Part shown: positions 12,701 through 22,067 of the stretch, in pieces
Layout of the letters: each line of letters starts with the position of its first letter
Numbering within the stretch: position 1 is the stretch's first letter
Assembly: GCF_036588685.1 (NCBI RefSeq)
Contig: NC_086374.1
Location: forward strand, 92,703,059-92,767,058
Direction of reading: 5' to 3'
DNA length: 64,000 nucleotides
Source of the DNA: Mytilus trossulus
Lineage: Eukaryota; Mollusca; Bivalvia; Mytilida; Mytilidae
The notes under the pieces: generated by a model
What the model was told of the DNA's origin: nothing
What the model saw: the letters and a program-made list of their open reading frames with translations, nothing else
Databases searched by the model: none
Translations under genes and position numbers: made by a program

Positions 12701-15700
12701 GGATAGACTTTATCCACAAATACACTTTCATGTGGGTTTGTAAGCATGAAATGAGAATCTTCAGATACTATGCAGAAAAAGTATGTTAGATAGCAGTGAT
12801 GCATGAATTTCTTCACCTGAATACTCTATGTGGATCAACATATCGAGCTTTTTAAGTCTGAGCTTTCTAACATGATTTATATTTGAAATTTCTGGTAAAT
12901 AACCATCTTTGCTGGCCAAATCCCCAATGCAAATTTCCATAAAAATGAAACATATTTCCTTAAAGTTGAAATCCATGATAATTTCAAAGCTGATTTTTAT
13001 TTTCATTAACAAGAGTTGTTATTTTTGTCGGTGTATTGAATAATTTATAATCTGAAGGTATTTCTTGCTCTTTGTGTAAATAGTTAAAAGTAATTGTGGT
13101 TTTAGTTTAAAATTTGTGTTTTGCTCTAGCTTTTGTGAAATTTTAAGGAAAGGTTTTAATTACAGTGATATTCTGTCAATCAAGGGCCTAATGCAAGTTA
13201 GAATTCAATATATTATAAATTCAGTCTTGTATACAGGGAAATCAAAAGAAGAACCTGATCTAATATATTTAACTGTTCATAAATTTATAGTCGTTACAAT
13301 CTATAATAATAATTGGCTTCTTAAATACTAGTTAGATCTCCCCATGAACATGTACATAAACCTGAGAATTTCAATCAAAATTTGGTGATAATGATGAAGA
13401 CAATATTTGCTATCTGATGCAAATTGATGGATAACAAATCTACCACCTAGATCTCTGAATTCAGAATTTTGATGAAAAGCTGGGTTTTTAATTAAACAGT
13501 TATTTTTGTTTAGTCTGTTTAAAAATATCTAGATTAAAATGACTCCAGTTTTGCCAGAGAATTGAAAGAAATAGTCTAATTAACTGCTGCTGTCAATCAT
13601 TATTATCAATGGTAAATTTCTCAACAAATACTACAAGTCAACTAGGCTACCTTGCCTATCATGTGTATTGTATATGAACCCGGAAACTTATACTTATACT
13701 AAAAAAAAGCATATGAAATGTGCCTGTGCATCAGTAGGTTGTCTTGAAGCAAGTGACAGTTTAATATTTACCAAAACTTCGATAAGGAAAAAGAAATTTT
13801 GTTCCAATAAAAAAACTATTGAAATTATAACTTATATTAAAATCTGAATAGTGATGAGAAAAATATTTGCTATCTGATGTAAGTTGATGGATAAAAATTC
13901 TACCACCTAGATCTCTGAATTCAGAATTTTTGTAATTTTATAGAATAACACTAGAGTCTAGAATTTTAAAGAATTCAATATTCTTAATTACCATTATAAA
14001 CTCATTTAAATCACTTTTGTTGCATTGGAAGTTTGAAATGATAAGTTTTTCCTGTTTTCAGATTGTGATCTTTTTACCAGCTCTCTGCAGAAAGATGGGT
14101 GTTCCATATTGTATTGTTAAAGGAAAACAAAGACTTGGACGTGTTGTACACCGAAAAACATGTACATCTTTAGCTATTACAACTGTTAACCCGTGAGTAG
14201 TGTATCAAAGATCAGCCATGGTTAGCTGTGACAATTATACCTAGGCCCCAAATAAAAAGGATGTGTGTTTACTGTACCCCTTCCTACCGTAAAGTTTTTT
14301 GGTCATTTTTGATAAAGCACTGTTAAAGTCACAATGTTCCTTAGACTCGATGTAAAAAAAAACTAACTACCTTCCCTGGTTTTTCTCCAGCATGTGACCG
14401 TAAACACTTTTTTTTTGCCTTAAAGTTATATACAAGGAAGGTGGTTTTTGTGATAAATGACCCCACCTTGATATGCCATTCATTTGAAAGATACCTCCAT
14501 CAAGTATCATGTTGAATACAAAATAAAAAGCTTTTTATGCAGGTTGTCAGTTTATATGACATTCAATGGGTAGTGTAATGTTTAATAAAATAGACCTTTT
14601 ACATCATTAAAACTTGTAAAGTATAATCCGGAATTCAGTGCCTGTATACCACATACCTACAAAATTAATATTTTTTACATTTATAGAATTTGATGAATTT
14701 AAGTTCTGATAACAAAAATAATTTATGAAAACACTTACTGGCAATGATGTAAAAAAAGAATTTCTTCACCTGACACTTTAATGAAGATAAAAAAACGAGC
14801 TTTTTAAAACTGAGCCAGCATTATATATATCTTGAGCAGATAAAGTCTAGGTAAATGAATTGGTTTTTGTTTCGAAACACTGAAAAATATAATCCAAAAG
14901 CTTGTAAAAGACCTAAACATGCAGAAGTGCAAAGAATTATGTACATTCTATAAGAAATGTTATGGTGTATAAGGGTGGATATAGTCCTATTCTCCCACTG
15001 ACACTACTGACGACAAGGTCATGACAAAGCCATAGTTGCTGAAAGTGATGTTAAACACAAAAAAAAATGCCAATAATATTTAAGTACATATTGAATTTGA
15101 ATTATGGAAGTACACCACTAATTCATGGTCCCATTGCTTTCTATGTTAAATTCCTCCGTTTCAAGCAGGCACACCTCTTTTATTTTAAGTTCAAATAAAG
15201 TGGCAATCATTGCATTTCAAAGCAACACTTTATGGTGTCTTGTACTGAAAAAATCAACATACCTTGCATGGCATATAAGAAAGAACTGGTTCCCAGAACT
15301 TCAGATGTACCAAAACAGGTACTTTAGATCTGACAAACAGAAAATGTACCCTCTTTTTACAATTTGATGCAGTTTTTTTAATATTCAAAACTAAAAGTCC
15401 AAAAGTGTTCTACAATGATCACTAGTCCTTCAGCTTTCATTTGATACCAACAATACCTAAATATTCTACATATTTTGAAAGTTACACTCATGCGTAGGAA
15501 CTATTTTGTGTTAAATATGTACTACTTTCTGGTATGTGCTTTCTGGCCGGGTCTGAATTAGTGGTGTTACACCTTATGCCACAGTTAAATCCAAATAAAA
15601 CTTGATGGGGATTAAAGAGTTCTTTGCAGTTCCACAACCCTTTCTATGATAGCATGATTTTAATTAAGTTGGTCAGAGAGCATGTGTAAAGAATTTCCAT

Positions 15701-18700
15701 TTTTGAGAAGTTATTTATTATACTGTTAATGTTAGCAATGATGATTTAAGAATTTCTTCACCTGACAGAATTCATGAAGATTAAAATCCGAGCTTTTTAA
15801 AACTGAGCTAACAATAATTATTTTTTATTTTGTCAATGGTAAAATGTTTTCATCTTTGGGCATTAAGTGAATTAATGAAAGACTTTTAAAAAACGTGAGT
15901 AATGTTTCCGTTTGATCTGGGTAAAAGGCCAGAATCTAACCAAGTTTTAGGTTTTACTTTGATTGACCAATAATAATTAAAGTAAGAAAACACTCTTTTT
16001 AAACTAAGATTAAAAATTTGAATCCATCAATTGTTGATGGTTGGTTTGGACAAACTTTACTTCAACAAATAATTTTGGTATGTGTTTAACATGATGAAGG
16101 CTTTTCCAGAACTAATTGTAGGGGAGGGGGAATGGAAGGCATTTTTATTAATAATTTGATGGGTGGTGATTATTTAAGAATGATTGCTTGACAAATATCC
16201 AATTTGAAATGTATGCTTCTGCTGTTGTTTTTGTCGAGCCTTCGACTTTAGTCGAAAAAGAGAGACTAAGCGATCCTACATTCCGTCGGCGGCGTCAACA
16301 AATATTCACTCTGTGGTTAAAGTTTTTGAAATTTTTATAACTTTCTTAAACTATACTGGATTTCTACCAAACTTTGACAGAAGCTTGTTTATGATCATAA
16401 GATAATATCCAGAAGTAAATTTTGTAAAAATAAAATTTCATTTTTTCCGAATTTTACTTATAAATGGACTTAGATTTTTCTGCAGGGAAACATAACATTC
16501 ACTCTGTGGTTGAAGTTTTTAGAATTTTAATAACTTTCTTAAACTATCCTGGGTTTGTACCAAACTTGGACAGAAGCTTGTTTATGATCATAAGATAGTA
16601 TCCAGAAGTAAATTTTGTAAATAAATAAATCCATTTTTTCCATATTTTACTTTTAAATGGACTTAGTTTTTTCTGCGGGGAAACATTACATTCACTCTGT
16701 GGTTAAAGTTTTTTAAATTTTGATAACTTTCTTCAACTATCATTGGTTTGTAACAAACTTGGACAGAAGCTTGTTTATGATCATAAGATAGTATCCAGAG
16801 GCAAAATTTATAAAATAATAAATCCATTTATTCTGTATTTTACCTTTAAATGGACTTAGTTTTTTCTTCGGGGAACCATTACATTCACTCTGTGGTTAAA
16901 GTTTATAAAATTTTAATAACTTTCTTAAACTATCCTGGGTTTGTACCAAACTTGGACAAAAGCTTATGTATGATCAGAAGATTGTATCCAGAAGTAAAGT
17001 TTGTAAAAAGATTACTCTGTTTTTTATGTAATTTACTTTTAAATGGACTTAGATTTTCTTACAATCATAAAATAGTAACAAGAGGAATATTTTTATTGAT
17101 TTTTTTCCTCATTGTTGTTGAGCCTGCGATTTACAGCAAAAATAGGCGACACACTGGGTTCCGCGGAACCCTTACAAATTTTTTCTATGGTAGGGTTGTT
17201 GTCTCTTTAACACATTCCCCATTTCCATTTTCAATTTTATGGTAGGGTCAAATAAAGTGCCTCCCCCTACAGCCCTTAATGATTGGTTAACTTACATTGT
17301 TAGCAATGATGATGCAAGAATTTCTTCACCTGACAATAGTCATGAAGATTAAAATCCGAGCTTTTTAAAACTGAGCTAACAATAGTTTAAACTTTAGTTT
17401 GTCAAGCATAATAAGATTCACAAGATTCTTATTTTTTTTTGAAACAATTGTAAAATGTTTTACATGTTTGGACTTTTATAAAATCATTTAAATAAGACTT
17501 TTTAAAACATGAGGAATGTTTCGCTTTTATCTGTGTTAAAGGCCAGACTGACCAACTGATAGGTTTTACTTTAATTGACCAATAAAATTAAAGAAGTAAG
17601 AAAACAGACTCTTTTAAACCAAGATTAAAAGTTCAAACCCATCAATTGTTGATTGTATTTGTTGAGGTATAGTTTGGACAGACTCTCTAGTTATAATTTT
17701 TGTCTGTCTTTAACATGCTTAATGAATTGTTAATTTTCATTGTTAGCAATGATGATGCAAGAATTTCTTCACCTGACAAAAGTCATGAAGATTAAAATCC
17801 GAGCTTTTTAAAACTGAGCTAACAATAATTTCATTAATTGTTTATGACTGACAGCTTAAAAAATGCATTGAACTATTCATCTCTATTAGATTCTAGGAGT
17901 AGTTTATAACAATTTAAAAATATTTTGCAGAGAGGACAAATCACAATTGAATAAATGTGTAGAAGCTGTAAAGACAAACTTCAACGACAGAGCTGAAGAG
18001 GTAAGCTATTAGTTACTTGAATGTTCAAATGTCTTCATTTGGATTTTCCTGAAATATGCTTGTTTGATTTGATAAAAGATCAGAGGTGCATTGCCTAGAG
18101 AATTGGATGTTTTTTTTTTACTAAAGGATTTTATATGTTATGCTTTGTTACGTTAAAGTATGTTGTCCTGTTGCAAATTGAGACACTTAGTGACGTTTTG
18201 GAAGCTATATAAGTGGTATTTTTTTTACAGTACCGTCAATACCAAAGTACAATAAAGTTATCTCCATTCAAATGCTACTTTTAAAAAAAAGGCAGTTGAT
18301 AAAAAATTTGTCAGACTCAATGAAGTTCATATAATGTTTAGAGAATTTGTTATGACCATTCCCAGGTCCTTTAAAAAGATGGGATAGATGTAATTGATTT
18401 AAAGGATGTTTTCACTTTTGTGATGCATACAGTTTTAATAGGATATGATAAAACATGATTCATATTTTCTTGGCTGTGCCTGAGAAGTGTAAACAGATGG
18501 ATGTGTCGATATGTGTTTAAATCCGGGTTGGCAACATATAACCAGTGAGAAAAATGGCCTGAGCAATACTCCTGAAATCCAGTTTTCTGATTTTGATTTT
18601 AATATGGATGAAAGCACTGGAGCTTGTTTCACAAATATTATTTCGAAAAAAATTGTTACTAAGTTGTATTAAAAAAGTGATTTAAAATGTCTTCAGATAA

Positions 18701-20911
18701 TTTTTTATGCATAAAATTTTACCCTTGTCTGAAGTTTTTACCCTTGTCGACTGGTTTCCATTCTCCAACTTTTAAGTTTGACTAAACCAAATGTTATGAA
18801 TCTTTTACACAATGCTTATCAGTCTTCACAGTAAACTGTCTACAAGCCTGCAGCTACATTTTTTTGAAAATTTTAGTTGGTTTCTGGTTTGTAGAGAAGA
18901 ATTTTACAAGCCATGACTGTAGGACTTGTGGTTGAGCATGAAGAATGGCTTATTACCACAAAACTCCGATCTGGTCTGTTCTAGAGTTGTGCCTCTTTAT
19001 AAATGGGAAAAAATGTAGAAATTTTCATATCCATTCCAAAACATCAGTTTGTCTCGACCAAGTGTTATGAAACTTGTACCTAATGTATAGGAATTGTCTA
19101 GGTCAAGTATGGTCAGATTTCCACTTCATTTTACCTGGATTTGACATTCACATTGGATATCTTCATTTCAGAACTAGTTAACCATTGACAAATGTTGTGG
19201 GAATTTTTCATTCAGGTTTTAAATGGGCTACATGTAATTGATCTTTGTTCTTTGTTAAGTGACTGGTGGTGATTACATGTTGTTTCTCGCTGGCAATCAT
19301 ACCACATCTTTATTTTTGGCCGGGGATGGATGATGTCCAATAAGATGCACATATTTTTTAGCCCGGACTAAAGGACAGACTACAATGATGGATACTTATA
19401 ACAGGAAATGATTTAACCATGATTTTACTATTCCTTGGATGTGTCTGAGTAGTCTTCCTTACTGGAAATATCAGTCTAATCAATCTGCATTTAACTAATT
19501 TCATAAGGTAGTTATCAGCCACTAGGTTTTTGCTTGCTCAATTTTCTTACTCGTCAATACAATATCTTTTGGACCAACTTATCATTAATTGGTAAATTTC
19601 AATTTACAACGACAGATTTGTGTGCATTTGGGCCTATTTTGGGTAATAATTTTAAACATGTAATGTTTAGTCCCAGTGTACTGCAGATCCATTAACTAAA
19701 TGAAGAATTGCAACTTTTATTTGACTTTTATTTACATTGATAGATACTGTAGAAGATTATTCAAAAGGCAATATAACTTTCTTGCTGCCTGTACCAATAA
19801 GGCTTATTATATTCAATAGATCAACAGCTTGTGTTTTGTCTCTATTCTGTTTATCAGATACTTCCTGTATAGTATTAGGGCTCTGAAGAAATTTTGATTT
19901 TGAGGGCGTTTTATTTTAAAAGAAATACACCAACGACTGGTTTTTATAATGAGACCACTTTTTCAATGATGGAAACTTATAACAAGAAATGATATAACCA
20001 TGATTTTACATTCCTTGGATGTGTCTGAGTAGTGGTCTACATTGAAAATAAATTGTCTGATACATTGTATCTGACAGTTTCCACTGGTCAAATAATATTT
20101 TTTTCATATACAAATGTGCATTTTTTATATACAAATGTGCAACATTATGGGTTTGATTTAAATAAATGAACACTCAATTAGAATTATTACTTTTATTTAC
20201 ATTTACAAATACTGTAGAACAAGTTTTCTGTGGACTCGGTAGTTGAAAAACACTTTGTATCCACCACATCAGCAGGCTCACATTCTTCCCCCTCCATTCA
20301 CTTTAATATCAGAAACTTCTTGTTAAGGTGAAAGGGACATTTTAAATTGATTTTGAGGGTGTTTATATCAAAATAAAAATAAGACTGGACTTCATTAGAC
20401 TTACTTTTACAATGATGGATACTTATAACAAGAAATGATGTAACCATGATTTTACATTCCTTGGATGTGTCTGAGTGTAGTCTTCCTTATTGAATACATT
20501 GAAATATCTGTCTAATTAATGTTCTGAACTCTGAATACAGATAATAAATTTCCTTCTCTTGTCCTCCAGTACATGTTTTCTTGATACTGAATAAAAGTCC
20601 CTTCACCTTCATCTTGGACTGGGAAAAGAAAGTACAATTAAACATTTAAAAAGACACCTATCAAAAAAAAAAAAGTCACAATGTAACACACTTTTTATTA
20701 TACTTGTCTCTAGAAACTGAAATAAATATTTACAATAACAAATTTAGTGTTATTAAACTGTATTTATGCGAGTAAATATGAAAAATGTATTAATTGTATT
20801 TTTCAGATCCGAAAACACTGGGGTGGTGGTGTTATGGGTAACAAGTCACAGGCTCGTATTACCAAGCAGGAGAAGATCAGAGCTAAAGAACTGGCACAGA
20901 AGATGGGTTGA
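6766..20911 (+). CDS. RPL7A: RPL7A, 60S ribosomal protein L7a (eL8, SURF3), seven exons, complete
   Basis: eL8 is a large-subunit protein of the L7Ae family that binds kink-turn RNA. Exons: 6766-6768 (ATG only), 10621-10741, 11129-11278, 11977-12197, 14062-14192, 17931-18000, 20807-20911. They total 801 nt, or 266 residues plus stop, the human length. All introns are GT-AG and phases agree across junctions. Landmarks: [38 protein letters not shown], then the L7Ae fold with [20 protein letters not shown] and [18 protein letters not shown], and a C-terminus [15 protein letters not shown]. The tiny first exon ending at the ATG matches vertebrate RPL7A as I recall it. AATAAA at 20931-20936 is the likely poly(A) signal. 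Introns 1, 3, 4, 5 and 6 host guide RNA genes. An inverted copy of the last exon lies at 56061-56165. Confidence 0.95.
8036..8170. repeat. C-rich/G-rich repeat patch in RPL7A intron 1
   Basis: This short patch contains GGAACCCCCCTTTATTTTTG and AAACCCCACCCCC, out of keeping with the AT-rich intron. A similar patch with runs of C occurs at 12560-12690 (GGCCCAGGCCCCCCC). They look like fragments of an interspersed repeat common in mussel introns. Family and boundaries are uncertain. Confidence 0.35.
8178..8369 (+). ncRNA. Long box C/D-like RNA, copy 1 (unassigned family)
   Basis: Terminal stem GCTATA (8178-8183) pairs exactly with TATAGC (8364-8369). Box C ATGATGA is at 8186-8192, an internal CTGA lies ~20 nt beyond, an internal TGATGA is at 8340-8345 and box D CTGA at 8359-8362. 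The TGATGA-to-D segment folds as a small hairpin (AGAGC/GCTCT). At 192 nt it is more than twice the usual C/D length. It is the most canonical of four copies in RPL7A intron 1. It could be a modification guide, a U3/U8/U13-like processing RNA or a composite scaRNA; I see no firm rRNA match. Confidence 0.6.
8708..8969 (+). repeat. Abundant bivalve interspersed repeat, copy 1
   Basis: The copy begins near AGCCTGTAAGTCGGTGG and ends with GTCTCATTGGCAATCAAGCC followed by ACATCTTC and a T-run. The same 3' words recur near 52080 and 63670 in this window. It carries no ORF and is probably a non-autonomous element. I recognise it as very frequent in mussel sequences, but give no family name. Confidence 0.7.
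9079..9271 (+). ncRNA. Long box C/D-like RNA, copy 2
   Basis: It has the same layout as copy 1, with stem GCTATA/TATAGC. The 75 nt after box C are almost identical to the other copies. The box D position reads CAGA instead of CTGA, the internal CTGA reads CTTA, and the internal TGATGA reads TAATGA. This copy may therefore be inactive. Homology with copies 1 and 3 extends into flanking DNA, showing segmental duplication. Confidence 0.5.
9692..9883 (+). ncRNA. Long box C/D-like RNA, copy 3
   Basis: Box C ATGATGA, internal TGATGA and box D CTGA are all intact. The terminal stem GCTACA/TATAGC has one mismatch. The internal D'-like box reads CTTA as in copy 2, so that box is not conserved, while the sequence around it is. 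It starts 613 bp after copy 2. Confidence 0.55.
10159..10222 (+). repeat. 32-bp tandem duplication
   Basis: Two exact copies of a 32-bp unit (10159-10190 and 10191-10222) containing GTGTTAGTCTTAATTTTGTA lie between RNA copies 3 and 4 in RPL7A intron 1. This looks like a recent local slippage event. Confidence 0.9.
10303..10506 (+). ncRNA. Long box C/D-like RNA, copy 4, with a different but paired terminal stem
   Basis: The core matches copies 1-3 (ATGATGA, internal CTGA, final CTGA), but the terminal stem is TGTCAAGC (10303-10310) with GCTTGGCA (10499-10506). That is eight pairs including one G-U. Both strands of the stem changed together relative to GCTATA/TATAGC, which is compensatory support for an RNA structure. 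The internal TGATGA reads TGTTGA. Confidence 0.6.
11701..11783 (+). ncRNA. SNORD24: SNORD24 (U24)-like box C/D snoRNA, copy 1, intron 3
   Basis: Terminal stem TTTGAAC/GTTCAAA, box C ATGATGA at 11709-11715 and box D CTGA at 11773-11776. The two conserved U24 guide segments are present: ATATTTGCTAT and CTACCACCTAGATCT. These face the 28S region with GGTGGTAGTAGCAAATA. Vertebrate U24 is also hosted by RPL7A. The D' box is degenerate (TTGA). Confidence 0.85.
12234..12252 (+). repeat. Poly-G tract (19 G)
   Basis: Nineteen consecutive G lie about 36 bases after the exon 4 donor of RPL7A. It could form a G-quadruplex stack in the nascent transcript. Homopolymer length is also prone to sequencing error. 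Confidence 0.85.
12545..12700. repeat. C-rich repeat fragment in RPL7A intron 4
   Basis: This is a patch with GTGGGCCCAGGCCCCCCC, GAGCGGGCCCCCTCTTAG and TCTAGATCCGCCA words in an otherwise AT-rich intron. It resembles the patch at 8036-8170 and looks like an interspersed repeat fragment. Boundaries are approximate. Confidence 0.4.
12785..12871 (+). ncRNA. SNORD36: SNORD36-like box C/D snoRNA, copy 1, intron 4 (diverged)
   Basis: The stem combines GTTAGA with TCTAAC. Guide and box segments are TTTCTTCACCTGA (D') and CGAGCTTTTTAAGTCTGA (D), as in the four intron 5 copies. Box C reads GTGATGC instead of ATGATGA, so activity is doubtful. The D guide faces the 18S word TTAAAAAGCTCG, the known U36 target site. 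Confidence 0.65.
13384..13464 (+). ncRNA. SNORD24: SNORD24-like snoRNA, copy 2, intron 4
   Basis: Box C ATGATGA at 13391-13397, then AATATTTGCTAT, D' CTGA, C' TGATGG, guide CTACCACCTAGATCT and box D CTGA at 13455-13458. The terminal stem is imperfect (AAAATT upstream with AATTTT downstream). Same family as 11701-11783. Confidence 0.8.
13844..13924 (+). ncRNA. SNORD24: SNORD24-like snoRNA, copy 3, intron 4
   Basis: Stem CTGAAT (13844-13849) pairs exactly with ATTCAG (13919-13924). Box C GTGATGA at 13851-13857, D' CTGA, C' TGATGG and box D CTGA. The guide segments are the same as in copies 1 and 2, with the same variant base in the second guide. It starts about 460 bp after copy 2. Confidence 0.85.
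14738..14818 (+). ncRNA. SNORD36: SNORD36-like snoRNA, copy 2, intron 5
   Basis: Stem CTGGC/GCCAG differs from the GTTAGC/GCTAAC of copies 3-5 but still pairs, a compensatory change. Boxes: ATGATGT (C), CTGA after TTCTTCAC (D'), TGAAGAT (C') and CTGA after CGAGCTTTTTAAAA (D). Confidence 0.8.
15110..15570. mobile_element. MITE-like element with ~16-bp terminal inverted repeats, RPL7A intron 5
   Basis: The left end GTACACCACTAATTCA and right end TGAATTAGTGGTGTTAC are reverse complements apart from one extra base. The ~430-bp interior contains no transposase. It is inferred to be a non-autonomous DNA transposon; the target duplication is not resolved. Confidence 0.6.
15731..15812 (+). ncRNA. 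SNORD36: SNORD36-like snoRNA, copy 3, intron 5
   Basis: Stem GTTAGC (15731-15736) with GCTAAC (15807-15812), and boxes ATGATGA, CTGA, TGAAGAT and CTGA. The guide next to D faces 18S TTAAAAAGCTCG. Nearly identical to copies 4 and 5. Confidence 0.88.
16230..17250 (+). repeat. Interspersed element containing four tandem 193-bp units
   Basis: Units begin at ATTCACTCTGTGGTT at 16304, 16497, 16690 and 16883, exactly 193 bp apart, with about 85-90% similarity by eye. The left flank has GTCGAGCCTTCGACTTTAGT and the right flank TTGTTGAGCCTGCGA plus GGGTTCCGCGGAACCC. The flanks look like the ends of a dispersed mussel repeat in which the internal unit has been amplified. The 131-codon ORF across the last unit is incidental. 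Confidence 0.75.
17296..17383 (+). ncRNA. SNORD36: SNORD36-like snoRNA, copy 4, intron 5
   Basis: Nine-pair stem ATTGTTAGC/GCTAACAAT, box C ATGATGA, D' CTGA, C' TGAAGAT and D CTGA. Same guides as copies 3 and 5. Confidence 0.88.
17739..17826 (+). ncRNA. SNORD36: SNORD36-like snoRNA, copy 5, intron 5
   Basis: It differs from copy 4 only at a few bases between D' and C'. Stem ATTGTTAGC/GCTAACAAT. It lies about 100 bases upstream of the exon 6 acceptor at 17930, a typical distance for splicing-coupled snoRNA release. Confidence 0.88.
19377..19455 (+). ncRNA. SNORD14: SNORD14 (U14)-like box C/D snoRNA, copy 1, intron 6
   Basis: Stem AGACTAC/GTAGTCT, box C ATGATGG at 19385-19391, and guide TTCCTTGGATGTGT directly before box D CTGA at 19445-19448. 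The guide is complementary to 18S CACATCCAAGGAA, the classic U14 interaction. Confidence 0.8.
19952..20038 (+). ncRNA. SNORD14: SNORD14-like snoRNA, copy 2, intron 6
   Basis: Stem AGACCACT (19952-19959) pairs exactly with AGTGGTCT (20031-20038), compensated relative to copy 1. Box C ATGATGG, guide TTCCTTGGATGTGT and box D CTGA are unchanged. Confidence 0.8.
20397..20483 (+). ncRNA. SNORD14: SNORD14-like snoRNA, copy 3, intron 6
   Basis: Stem AGACTTAC with GTGTAGTCT (small bulge), box C ATGATGG, guide TTCCTTGGATGTGT and box D CTGA. Its counterpart in the inverted duplicate is at 56492-56577. Confidence 0.75.
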
Positions 20912-20930
20912 GAGATCCATAGACATTATA

Positions 20931-20936
20931 AATAAA
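20931..20936 (+). terminator. RPL7A poly(A) signal AATAAA
   Basis: AATAAA lies 20 bases after the RPL7A stop codon (20909-20911). A GT/T-rich stretch follows (TTGTTCTTTGTTT at about 20950-20965), as expected near a cleavage site. The short 3' UTR is typical of ribosomal protein genes. Confidence 0.75.
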
Positions 20937-22067
20937 TTATGGCTGAAGAAGAGAATGTTGTTCTTTGTTTAATATATATATATATATTACAGTTTAAGGT
21001 GTTGCTCTAGTCAATGCTAGTAAAAATATTATACGCTACAGATGCTTTATACCATAAACTGCCAAATGGCATGATTATTGACATTGGGAAAGGTCAGTAA
21101 AAATCACCTGAATATTGTTGCTTTGAAGAGGATTGATTTTTGCATCTTGTGATTTTAGAATATTTCTTGCAACATGTTAAGGTGCTCAGCACAGGGTTCC
21201 TGGCATCTGTTTTGATTTCTAGTGGATTATTGTCTCATTGGCATGTGCTTTTGTATTTCATTTTGAATTCATTTTGGACAAACAAAAAACAACTTTATTA
21301 ACAAGTTTTGGAGTTGTTTTCATTGCTCTAGTATTATGGTCAGTTCACAAATAGGTATAGAGAAACTTCTGGGTGATTGTGACCGTGCAGCCTAAAACTC
21401 CATTGGTGTTGCTGGTGGGGAATGTAAGAAGCGAATCGAGCTTAAAACATTTGTGCAGTGCACTTGGATCTCCAAAAAAATTCCAGTTAGCAGTTTCCTT
21501 GTGTGATTGAAGTTTCTGTCTGTCGCATGCCATTGTCTTTGACCTCAATTTCATTGTTATTCAACAACTTGAAAAAAAGCTCATTTTGGCATGAGAATTT
21601 ATCACAAATTATCTGGCACACTGACCTCAACCTTCTTTATTAAAAATGGATTAATATTGTGGTCAAGTCTATATCTTTTACTTCAAGTAATAGTTCAGCT
21701 GTATTTGATGTATGGGGTATTTATAATGTGTTCATGTCTGACTAGCAGTTTTCATCTAACTTTACCACATTTTCCTAGTTCATTGTTCGACATAGTTTCC
21801 ATTGTTATTTCTGTGTATCACTTTGATCAATAGGTCAACTTTATTTGGGAAATGTCTATCTTAAAGGGCTCATCTGACCTTGACCTCAATCTCATGTTTA
21901 ATTAGTCCCTTACGTTTTCATGGTGATGGTTGTTTCTCAGATGCTATAATCAATAGGTCAACAATATTTGGTGTATGGATTGATTACAAGGTGTGAACAT
22001 ATTTCTGATCAGGTTCATCTGACTGACCTCTTTTTATTAGTGATGTGAAGTTGTCGTGGTTATTGTA

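Larger units (their letters stand above)
19173..22067 (+). repeat. Left arm of large inverted duplication (RPL7A 3' end)
   Basis: This segment is the reverse complement of 55411-57783. It carries part of RPL7A intron 6 with three U14-like genes, exon 7, the poly(A) signal and about 1.1 kb downstream. Compared stretches agree at roughly 97% by eye, and exon 7 is identical. The left arm contains ~496 bp (about 21257-21752) missing from the right arm. Outer breakpoint near 19173, inner breakpoint near 22067. Confidence 0.9.

Noticed and set aside
12761..13012. 83-codon minus-strand ORF
   Set aside because: It overlaps the SNORD36-like gene on the opposite strand and has no family similarity.
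16850..17245. 131-codon plus-strand ORF
   Set aside because: It lies across the fourth 193-bp repeat unit, is rich in F, L and I from AT-rich DNA, and shows no family motif.
20766..20972. 68-codon plus-strand ORF across RPL7A exon 7 (and its 64-codon mirror at 56000-56194)
   Set aside because: It is the wrong frame of the terminal RPL7A exon; the true frame gives the eL8 C-terminus.
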